A stretch of 5,819 nucleotides of DNA from an uncultured Clostridia bacterium. GTDB taxonomy: Bacteria; Bacillota; Clostridia; Christensenellales; Borkfalkiaceae. Numbering within the stretch: position 1 is the stretch's first letter; each line of letters begins with the position of its first letter. This document shows, piece by piece, positions 1 to 5,220 of this stretch. The notes beneath the pieces were generated by a model. It was given only the letters and a program-made list of their open reading frames with translations. It had not been told where the DNA came from and searched no databases. The stretch covers positions 1-5,819 of the forward strand of contig CANPWF010000114.1 in NCBI GenBank assembly GCA_947581885.1, written 5' to 3'. Position numbers and translations under genes: made by a program.

Positions 1-67
1 AGTTGAACACCGCCTGGTTGCCGCCGGGATACACTTTGTTGATGCCGATGAGTTTAAGACCAGCCAT
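1..67 (-). CDS. Sugar ABC transporter ATP-binding protein, MsmX/UgpC type (N-terminal 22 codons only)
   Basis: Only the first 22 residues are in the window, reading MAGLKLIGINKVYPGGNQAV and then FN. The start MAGLxLxxIxKVYPGGxQAV is characteristic of the MsmX/UgpC/MalK family of ATPases, which energise several carbohydrate ABC importers at the inner face of the membrane. The Walker A, signature and Walker B motifs lie beyond the left edge, so the family call rests on this short stretch alone. The ATG at 67 is well supported: an AGGAGG (73-78 on the opposite strand) ends 5 bases before it, and a good promoter lies upstream (105-133). In this family the ATPase is often encoded away from its permease genes and shared between several importers. 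A separate promoter here fits that but does not prove it. The exact sugar cannot be stated. Confidence 0.8.
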   Translation of the reverse strand, partial: MAGLKLIGINKVYPGGNQAVFN

Positions 68-104
68 AATTTCCTCCTGATTGATATACAGTTTTTATAA
101 CATT

Positions 105-133
105 ATTTTACATGATTTTCGCATAAATGACAA
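105..133 (-). promoter_or_regulatory. Sigma-A type promoter of the ABC ATPase gene
   Basis: Read on the minus strand, a TTGTCA -35 (128-133) and a TAAAAT -10 (105-110) are separated by exactly 17 bases. Each hexamer has one mismatch to consensus. Transcription would start near 98, giving a leader of about 31 nt that contains the AGGAGG. The whole stretch is A+T-rich compared with its surroundings. This is a sequence match only. Confidence 0.7.
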
Positions 134-161
134 GGGGAAATGAGAACAAACTTTGCCATGG

Positions 162-184
162 TTTTTGTACAAGTTGCACAAAAA
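162..184. promoter_or_regulatory. Operator-like 23-bp palindrome upstream of the ABC ATPase promoter
   Basis: An odd-length inverted repeat centred on 173 pairs at 10 of 11 positions. The outer arms are TTTTTGT (162-168) and ACAAAAA (178-184), and the inner arms are CAA and TTG. Its centre is about 75 bases upstream of the predicted transcription start of the ABC ATPase gene. The half-sites TTGTACAA and TTGCACAA resemble the TTTGTAC halves of AraR/GntR-type sugar-responsive operators, although the spacing differs. A regulator of sugar transport is a reasonable guess, but no regulator gene is in the window. Confidence 0.4.
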
Positions 185-186
185 TT

Positions 187-280
187 GGGGTGGGTGAGAC
201 ACCCCTTCCGTCTGCCTGCGGCAGACACCCACCCCTCGAGGGGTGGGCAAGTTGGGGGTGATTGGGCGGGACGTCCCCCT
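187..280. repeat. Composite G+C-rich palindromic element in the intergenic region
   Basis: Several inverted repeats are packed together here. GGGGTGGGTG (187-196) is complementary to 226-235. GTCTGCC (210-216) pairs with GGCAGAC (220-226) around a 3-base loop. Positions 228-247 form a perfect 20-bp palindrome centred on CTCGAG, and 268-277 is the palindrome GGGACGTCCC. Arm 226-235 can pair either with 187-196 or, over most of its length, with the GGGGTGGG at 240-247, so two folds compete. No credible coding sequence is present. The density of palindromes and the extragenic position suggest a REP/MITE-like dispersed element rather than a unique regulatory site. Confidence 0.6.
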
Positions 281-286
281 TCCTTA

Positions 287-373
287 TTTTGTCATTTCGA
301 CCGGAGTGAGCGAAGTTTTGTCATTTCGACCGAAGTGAGCGAAATTTTGTCATTTCGACCGAAGTGAGCGAAG
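287..373. repeat. Three tandem copies of a 29-bp repeat
   Basis: Three consecutive 29-bp units occupy 287-315, 316-344 and 345-373. Each begins TTTTGTCATTTCGACCG and ends GAGTGAGCGAAG or a close variant. Unit 1 has GGAGTG where units 2 and 3 have GAAGTG, and unit 2 ends in A instead of G. The period is exact with no spacer, so this is a tandem expansion and not a CRISPR array. The core is the same as the left arm of the inverted element that follows. Confidence 0.8.
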
Positions 374-450
374 CGAACGGAGTGGAGAAATCTAAAAAAC
401 AAGGTGGAGATTTCTCCACGCGCCGCTTACGCGGCTTGGTCGAAATGACA
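348..450. repeat. Long inverted repeat formed by two facing copies of the GTCATTTCGACC element
   Basis: The outer arms TGTCATTTCGACC (348-360) and GGTCGAAATGACA (438-450) are perfect 13-bp complements. The inner arms GTGGAGAAATCT (382-393) and AGATTTCTCCAC (408-419) are perfect 12-bp complements around a 14-base loop. The stretches between outer and inner arms differ: GAAGTGAGCGAAGCG-type on the left, and on the right, read in reverse, AAGCCGCGTAAGCGGCGC. The structure therefore looks like two diverged copies of one short element inserted head to head. Similar extragenic elements are common in clostridial and Bacteroidota genomes. No transposase is present. Confidence 0.75.
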
Positions 451-470
451 TTATGGGGGGGGGCGGAAAC

Positions 471-503
471 AAAAAAATCTCACGGAGACCATGAGATTTT
501 TTT
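471..503 (-). terminator. Intrinsic terminator of the lipoprotein gene
   Basis: The arms AAAAAAATCTCA (471-482) and TGAGATTTTTTT (492-503) form a perfect 12-bp stem with a 9-base loop. On the minus strand the stem ends in a run of seven T, 78 bases after the lipoprotein stop codon. Because the A-run and T-run are both part of the stem, the hairpin could also work on the plus strand, but no plus-strand gene leads into it. Confidence 0.85.
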
Positions 504-580
504 GTTGTTTTGGGCTACCGATTACTCGGCGGCGTGAGAGCACCATGCAACTATTGTTAATTTTGCGCCGTCAATAGCGG

Positions 581-3500
581 TTACGCCTTTGCGCTGTACT
601 CCGTAACAACGAGTTTCGCGTTTTCGCTTTCTACGCCGTCAAGCCCAAAGAGTACATCGTAGGTGCCTTTCGTCGCTACGCCTGTAAAGGTCACTGCACC
701 CGTCTTATCGGGACCACCTGTAATATCGTCTTCAGCAGTCCAAAGTTCATAGAGAACCGATACATTGTTCCCCGTCCAGCGGACAATAACGCGGCAGAAG
801 AAGCCCGCTTTGCAAGCAGTGCCATAGGCAGCAATCGTTCTATCCGTATTTGCGCCCGTGCCCCAAGCCTTCTTTTCGTTTTCAAGCGAGAAGCAGTTGC
901 CCTGCAAAAATGCCTGTTCGATTCCAGCGTCGTTGAAACGCGTAACAACACCGGTGTAATCTGCCAAAACCTCGTTCTTCTTGAAGCGCGCGGAGTACAC
1001 AACTTCGAGCGTCTTGCCCTCTTCGGGCTTGGTCATCGTGTACGTCTTGCTGTGCTCGAACCAACCGTTCGTGTTAGAACCAAGTTCTTCGGAGAAAACC
1101 TGCTTTCCGGTGTACTGACCGCAAACGCTACAATCGCCGTCGGCCTCCGTGAAGGTGTGCGTACAGACATAATGACAACCGGCGCAAACGCCATTCTCAA
1201 AGCTGTGCTCATGCTCGGGATTGAGCTCGCCACATTCGCACCATAAATCATCAACGTAATCGTGCGTATGCGTGGTACGCTTGAACGTTGCCTCCGTGAC
1301 TTTCGCCTGCTCACCGCCGATCGCGATCGTGTACTCGTCCGCAAGCGCATTGCCTGTAATGGGCGTAATGTAGTAGCGGGTGACAAAGTTCACCTCCTCC
1401 TCTGTTTCATACTGCGCCGGTCCCGCGTGGTCTTGACCATCGCTGTGCCAAGGCTTAACGGTAGCCGTAACCGTGTATTCGACCATGATCCGCGTCTTGG
1501 TGCTGAAATCGATAACGGCTTTCAGAGAAATGTTTTTGCCCGTTTTCACGATCTCTTGGAGGCTTTCGACCCACCAATAATCGGTATTGGGGAAACCGAG
1601 TTCATTGGAAATTCTGAAATTAAGCGCGGTCTCGCCTTCGCCCTTAATGACATTGTTGTAGAGTATCTTCACCCAATTCGCGGAAATCGCTCCCTCGACA
1701 GGCTCTCCGTCGGTGATATAGAAGTTGATCCCGCGCCATTCAACAAAAGTTGTTGTATCTCCGGAGAACGTCATGTTGTTGCTTGTGAGCGTGAGGGTCT
1801 CGCCCGCCTTTAATTTTTCGGGATAGACGTACGTCGGGGTGTTGAGGGTATCACCGGTTGTCGTGATGTCATCAACCGTGATCTCATCGTTCAACGTCCA
1901 CTTTGCGTAGACTTTGATCGTGGTGGAGCCGTAATCGGAGGGAACAAACGACGTATCAAACACATGCTCTTCGCCGTTCTTCTCGTAGTACCAACCATCG
2001 AACGTGTAATTCTTCTTGCTGATCGTCATTTCAACCGTTTCGCTACCGACATGCGCGCCGTCGGCAAGGGTCTCCGTCGCGGTGGTCTTTGCCTCTTCGT
2101 CGTCCTTGTTCTCGTAGAAGTTGAAGGTGTACAAGACGTCATCTTTCGTCCACGTGGCGGTGAGGGCGAAGGTCGTCTCACTCTGCAACGCTCCAATGAG
2201 TTCCGACGTAAGGGTGAAGTTGCCGGTAAAGGTGTGCGTTCCGTCGAGCTTCCAACCGACGAAGGTGTAGCCGTTGAGTTCGGGCGTTTCGAGCGTGGCC
2301 TCTATGCTCTCCGCCGTCACGGTCTTCGCCTCGCCGGGCATACCCGTCACATCGCCTGCGCCTTCGGGCTTGCCTTCTGCAAACGTGATCGTGTAGGAGA
2401 TAACATCCCACTTTGCGGTGAGTTCGATCGTGTCGCCTTCCGCAGGGATCATGTCAGCCGTGAAGGTGGTCGCGGTGAACGCTTCGCCTCCCTTCAACCA
2501 GCCGCCGAAGGTGTACCCGACAAGGGAGAGCGTGGGAAGGGTGATTTCCGTGCTTTCAAGCGAGACGGTCTGCGTCAAATGATCCTCGTAGTCGCCCGTA
2601 ATCTCGCCGCTCAGCTTGTAGCCCTCGGGCTTCTCAACGGTGAGCGTGATCGTGTAGGTCTTTGCCGTCCACGTTGCCGTAACGGTGACGGCCGCCTTCG
2701 GCATGGTGAACTTCTTGTTTTGGCCGTCTTCGGTAAGGGGAATGCTATCTGCGCCTTGCTTGACTTCCCAACCTTTGAACTCGTAGCCGGGTTTCGCCGT
2801 GGGCGTTTCAAGGATGACATCTGTGCCCCATTCGATTTCCTCGGTGTCCTTCGTTTGCTCGGTGCCGTTGCCGTAATTATACGTTACGGAGTACTTGCTC
2901 TTTGTCCACTGCGCCGTGAAGGTGACGTCTTTCGACACGTCGTAGGACTGCTCTGTCCCTTCGCCGTCCTTCTTATAAATCTTGCTGTCGCTGTCGGTAA
3001 GCACTTTCCAACCCGTGAAGGTGTAGCCTTCGCATTCGGGTTCTTCATCGGGAATGGTGTACGAGCCCGCCTCAACTTGCACCGTGCCCGGCTTGCCCGT
3101 AACGGTGGCACCACCTACTTCACCGTCTTCAAACGTGACGCTGAATTTATCGGCCTCTTTCTTTTCCCATTCGGCGGTGAAGGAGAAGGTCGTGCCGTCG
3201 CCCACCAGCAATGCCTCAATGCGCTGTGCCGTGAGCGTGAAGCTCGTCATCGCGGCGCCGTTGTCGCCGTTCAACTTCCAACCTTTGAAGATGTAGCCTT
3301 CGAGTGCAATCGTAGGAAGAGCGACGTCCGGGCTATCGAGGGTGACCTGTTTGTTGTCGCGGGAGTCGCCCGTGATGTCCTTATCGCTCGCGTCGGCGGG
3401 CTTGCTGTCATCAAACGTCAACGTGTAGGTCTTTGCCGTCCACTTGGCGGTGAGAGTGATCTCGGTGCCATCTTCGGTGCCCGCGGGGACGTTCTGTTCC

Positions 3501-4927
3501 GTAAGGGTGAAGGTATCCCCGACATCTGCGTTATTCAGCGTCCAACCCGTGAGGTTGTAGCCCGTGCGGGTGATGCCCGACTTATCCGAAAGAGTAACGG
3601 TGTTGCTACCCGCTTCGACCGTGACATTCTGCACGGGGTCGATGGTGCCTGTACCGCCGTTCGCGTCAAATTTCACGGTATACTTGATCGCCGTGTAATG
3701 CGCCGTAAGGGTGATGGTGCCGCTCACTGCGTGCTCGGCATTCACGGAGTACGTTGTGGCATCGTGTTCGGCCACCTTGGTCCCGTCTTTATACCAACCG
3801 TCGAAGGTGTAGCCCGTGCTCGGGGTGACGGTGGGAAGGGTGACGGAGTTGCCCGCTTCCCTGCCGGGGACAGGATCCCCGTTGGCGAGCGTACCATGGT
3901 CGCCCGCACTAAATTCAACGGTGTAGGTCGTGGGCGTAGGCGTGCTCGACGACCACTGCGCGGTGAAGGTGACGTCGCTATCGGTGAAGGTGTAGGTCTC
4001 ACCTGCATCATAAGTCTCTTGGTCGGTATCCGCAAGCCAGCCCTCGAAGGTGTGGCCCGTCCAAGTATATGAAGTTAAATCGGGAAGCGTGTACGTTTGT
4101 CCGCTTTCATACTTGTTCGGTTCCGCGGGAAGCGTGCCTGTGCCCTCCGTTGTGCCCGCTTCAAACGTAACAGAATAGGTCGTGGGCGCGGGCACGGGCT
4201 TGGTAGTGGAGAGCTCCATATCGTCGCCCATTCCGTTGCAGTGGTACGCCGTGCCCTTCTGATACACGATCAGGCACGCCGTGAAGGCATCTTCGCCTTC
4301 GCCCTGCTCCGTCTCGATGACGACATAGTTGGCAACGTTGACAAACTTCGCGACCTGTTGAGCCTCGTTCACGTAAAATTTCTTATTGGTGAAATCAAAC
4401 GTAAAGATGGTCTCGGCAGAATCGTCGCCGCAGTACAACGTGCCCGTGGGGGAGATCGCCGCGGGAAGCGTGGCGTTGCGGCTCGTAAAGGTGAGCGTGG
4501 TGGGATCTTCGCCCTCCTCAAACGACGGCACGACCGCTTTGAGCTGGTTGTTCGCAAGCGAAAGGGTCACTTCCACGGTTTCGTCGCCGAAGAAGAGATC
4601 GCCCTTGTAGGTTTCGCCGTCCTTATCGATGCCGAATGCGGCATAATAGGTCTCGGCATTGGCGCCGCTCCCCGTGATCGTGGCGACGACATACCCCTCG
4701 TGCGCCTGACCTTCGACAAAATCGACGGCGGCGGAGACGGTCTGCGTGCCGGACATGATGAAATCGGTCGCCGAGGCGCCCGTCCAAATGCCCTCATAGG
4801 GATTGGCCACTGCGGGCGGTGCGGGCGGGTTTTCGGGTTCTTCCCCGTCGCCGCAAGCCGCCAGTACGCCCATTCCAAGGCATGCCATCAGCAATACCGT
4901 GAGAATGCGCCAAAAGTGCTTTTTCAT
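581..4927 (-). CDS. Large surface lipoprotein with nine InlB-type B-repeats and a Cys/His-rich linker (1448 aa)
   Basis: Residues 1-25 form a lipoprotein signal: MKKHFWR, a hydrophobic core, then the lipobox LAAC with Cys25 as the lipidated residue. A short acidic and Pro-rich tether follows (26-43). Residues 44-248 are beta-rich and unassigned, opening YEGIWTG and containing Cys166, 218 and 230. Residues 250-1013 hold nine tandem repeats of the Listeria-Bacteroides (InlB B-repeat, Flg_new) family, with the pattern GYxFxGW then TxTAxW. The C-terminal third has a beta-rich domain (1014-1215), a linker with seven Cys and six His (1219-1270), and a second beta-rich domain (1271-1448) that resembles the first. 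There is no LPXTG sorting motif or C-terminal membrane segment, so anchoring is by lipid. B-repeats have a beta-grasp fold and usually serve as stalks or in adhesion; binding by the C-terminal domains is inference. The start at 4927 is chosen because AGGAGGGG sits 6 bases before it. An upstream in-frame ATG at 4951 has no ribosome binding site and would spoil the signal peptide. Confidence 0.93.
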   Translation of the reverse strand: MKKHFWRILTVLLMACLGMGVLAACGDGEEPENPPAPPAVANPYEGIWTGASATDFIMSGTQTVSAAVDFVEGQAHEGYVVATITGSGANAETYYAAFGIDKDGETYKGDLFFGDETVEVTLSLANNQLKAVVPSFEEGEDPTTLTFTSRNATLPAAISPTGTLYCGDDSAETIFTFDFTNKKFYVNEAQQVAKFVNVANYVVIETEQGEGEDAFTACLIVYQKGTAYHCNGMGDDMELSTTKPVPAPTTYSVTFEAGTTEGTGTLPAEPNKYESGQTYTLPDLTSYTWTGHTFEGWLADTDQETYDAGETYTFTDSDVTFTAQWSSSTPTPTTYTVEFSAGDHGTLANGDPVPGREAGNSVTLPTVTPSTGYTFDGWYKDGTKVAEHDATTYSVNAEHAVSGTITLTAHYTAIKYTVKFDANGGTGTIDPVQNVTVEAGSNTVTLSDKSGITRTGYNLTGWTLNNADVGDTFTLTEQNVPAGTEDGTEITLTAKWTAKTYTLTFDDSKPADASDKDITGDSRDNKQVTLDSPDVALPTIALEGYIFKGWKLNGDNGAAMTSFTLTAQRIEALLVGDGTTFSFTAEWEKKEADKFSVTFEDGEVGGATVTGKPGTVQVEAGSYTIPDEEPECEGYTFTGWKVLTDSDSKIYKKDGEGTEQSYDVSKDVTFTAQWTKSKYSVTYNYGNGTEQTKDTEEIEWGTDVILETPTAKPGYEFKGWEVKQGADSIPLTEDGQNKKFTMPKAAVTVTATWTAKTYTITLTVEKPEGYKLSGEITGDYEDHLTQTVSLESTEITLPTLSLVGYTFGGWLKGGEAFTATTFTADMIPAEGDTIELTAKWDVISYTITFAEGKPEGAGDVTGMPGEAKTVTAESIEATLETPELNGYTFVGWKLDGTHTFTGNFTLTSELIGALQSETTFALTATWTKDDVLYTFNFYENKDDEEAKTTATETLADGAHVGSETVEMTISKKNYTFDGWYYEKNGEEHVFDTSFVPSDYGSTTIKVYAKWTLNDEITVDDITTTGDTLNTPTYVYPEKLKAGETLTLTSNNMTFSGDTTTFVEWRGINFYITDGEPVEGAISANWVKILYNNVIKGEGETALNFRISNELGFPNTDYWWVESLQEIVKTGKNISLKAVIDFSTKTRIMVEYTVTATVKPWHSDGQDHAGPAQYETEEEVNFVTRYYITPITGNALADEYTIAIGGEQAKVTEATFKRTTHTHDYVDDLWCECGELNPEHEHSFENGVCAGCHYVCTHTFTEADGDCSVCGQYTGKQVFSEELGSNTNGWFEHSKTYTMTKPEEGKTLEVVYSARFKKNEVLADYTGVVTRFNDAGIEQAFLQGNCFSLENEKKAWGTGANTDRTIAAYGTACKAGFFCRVIVRWTGNNVSVLYELWTAEDDITGGPDKTGAVTFTGVATKGTYDVLFGLDGVESENAKLVVTEYSAKA
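1136..1273 (-). other. Cys/His-rich linker in the lipoprotein (residues 1219-1264), probable metal-binding knuckles
   Basis: This segment, continuing to about residue 1270 (nt 1118), holds Cys1230-x-Cys1232, His1239-x-His1241, Cys1248-xx-Cys1251-His1252, Cys1255-x-His1257 and Cys1266-xx-Cys1269, plus His1220 and His1222. The paired CxC and CxxC spacing resembles zinc knuckles. Similar WCECG, CxxCH and CSVCG strings recur in large surface proteins of gut clostridia, where they act as spacers of unknown role. Metal binding is inferred from spacing; disulfide bonding outside the cell is an alternative. Confidence 0.6.
1889..4180 (-). repeat. Array of nine InlB-type B-repeats within the lipoprotein (residues 250-1013)
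   Basis: The GW tryptophans of the nine units are at residues 297, 378, 462, 550, 640, 720, 810, 892 and 979, so the units are 80-90 residues long. Each closes with a TAxW-like strand at residues 325, 411, 496, 587, 674, 753, 840, 926 and 1010. In unit 2 the closing Trp is replaced by Tyr411. Units 3, 4, 7 and 8 form a longer subtype with an extra FTLT...I...L segment before the closing strand. Units 4, 7 and 8 also begin (T/S)YT(L/I)T followed by a KP and a D/E-I/V-TG motif. Units are diverged in DNA, so the array is old and not a recent expansion, apart from one exact repeat described separately. Confidence 0.9.
2651..2672. repeat. 22-bp exact direct repeat, partner at 3422-3443
   Basis: Positions 2651-2672 and 3422-3443 are identical over 22 bases. 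They encode the TAKTYT junctions between B-repeats 6/7 and 3/4. The copies are 771 bp apart, exactly 257 codons, so recombination between them would remove three B-repeats in frame. The identity could also reflect conserved protein sequence with biased codon use. Confidence 0.7.
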
Positions 4928-4933
4928 GTTTCC

Positions 4934-4939
4934 CCTCCT
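4934..4939 (-). promoter_or_regulatory. Ribosome binding site that fixes the lipoprotein start
   Basis: AGGAGG on the minus strand, continued by GG, ends 6 bases before the ATG at 4927. It lies between the two possible in-frame ATGs (4951 and 4927), so it can serve only the downstream one. Confidence 0.9.
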
Positions 4940-4972
4940 AACATTTTTCATTTTGCCGCATTGTCTCTATAT

Positions 4973-4994
4973 CTATGTACGCGCTATGTACGCG
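4973..4994. repeat. Tandem 11-bp repeat in the lipoprotein leader
   Basis: CTATGTACGCG occurs twice in direct succession (4973-4983 and 4984-4994). It is followed by a CGCG-rich stretch that shares the ACGCG core. It lies in the untranslated leader, about 40-60 nt after the predicted transcription start. It may be a regulator site, part of a leader RNA structure or simple slippage. Confidence 0.6.
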
Positions 4995-5021
4995 CACGCG
5001 CGACACTTAAATATATTCCGA

Positions 5022-5041
5022 GACGATACGGCGGTATCGTC
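5022..5041. promoter_or_regulatory. Operator-like inverted repeat over the lipoprotein transcription start
   Basis: GACGATAC (5022-5029) and GTATCGTC (5034-5041) are perfect 8-bp complements separated by GGCG. The element abuts the -10 hexamer and spans about -6 to +14 relative to a predicted start at 5035. One arm lies largely upstream of +1, so the transcript would not contain the full hairpin. That argues for a DNA operator, most likely for a repressor that blocks initiation. The regulator is not in the window. Confidence 0.55.
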
Positions 5042-5071
5042 ATTATAACCAATCACCCCCCCCCGTGTCAA
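5042..5071 (-). promoter_or_regulatory. Consensus sigma-A promoter of the lipoprotein gene with a G9 tract in the spacer
   Basis: On the minus strand, TTGACA (5066-5071) and TATAAT (5042-5047) both match consensus perfectly. They are separated by 18 bases that contain nine consecutive G (5056-5064 as C on the plus strand). An AAAAAATTTTTT block at 5081-5092, about -46 to -57, resembles an UP element. Transcription would start near 5035 and give a leader of about 108 nt. The optimal spacer is 17 bp, so loss of one G would give the ideal spacing and gain of one would weaken it. This makes the promoter a candidate for phase variation. Confidence 0.88.
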
Positions 5072-5126
5072 TAGGGAATGAAAAAATTTTTTACGATTTG
5101 TTGATTTTGTAACAAGGATATGCGAA

Positions 5127-5157
5127 GGCGCGCCCGCTCCAAAGGAGCGGGCGCGCC
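5127..5157 (-). terminator. G+C-rich hairpin, probable terminator after clpX
   Basis: The arms at 5127-5140 and 5144-5157 form a perfect 14-bp stem with a 3-base loop. It begins 124 bases after the clpX stop codon and before the lipoprotein promoter. On the minus strand it is followed by TTCGCATATCCTTGTT, which is U-rich only in part, so termination may be incomplete. Each end of the stem is itself the palindrome GGCGCGCC. It separates clpX transcription from the lipoprotein unit. Confidence 0.6.
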
Positions 5158-5220
5158 GCGGAAAATGCCATACAGGTTTGATTTTTACGCCGATTTATGA
5201 GAAGTCGGACTTCGTTTTTC

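Noticed and set aside
140..367. 75-codon plus-strand open frame in the left intergenic region
   Set aside because: It is made of the palindromic and tandem repeats. Its protein (HFDRSERSFVISTEVSE) is the translated 29-bp repeat, and there is no ribosome binding site.
287..373. Possible CRISPR array
   Set aside because: The 29-bp units follow each other directly with no spacers, and no cas gene is present.
1262..1813. 183-codon plus-strand open frame
   Set aside because: It is antisense to the C-terminal domain of the lipoprotein, with no start signals or recognisable family.
1964..4072. 702-codon open frame on the plus strand, antisense to the B-repeat region
   Set aside because: It lies wholly inside the well-supported lipoprotein gene, has no ribosome binding site at usable distance and matches no family. 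Its repetitive EGEGR/FKRD composition mirrors the B-repeat codons read backwards. Stop codons are rare there because of G+C-rich, biased codon use.
4928..4951. Upstream in-frame ATG at 4951 as the lipoprotein start
   Set aside because: No ribosome binding site precedes it. It would add MKNVRRGN before the signal peptide, and the AGGAGG lies downstream of it.
4097..5074. 325-codon open frame on the plus strand over the lipoprotein 5' end and promoter
   Set aside because: It starts with TTG without a ribosome binding site, is Arg/Gly-rich like an antisense shadow, and runs through the lipoprotein promoter region.
5201..5219. GAAGT-CGG-ACTTC hairpin followed by GTTTTTC as a plus-strand terminator
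   Set aside because: The stem is only 5 bp and no plus-strand gene leads into it. It is more likely part of the adjacent dispersed repeat.
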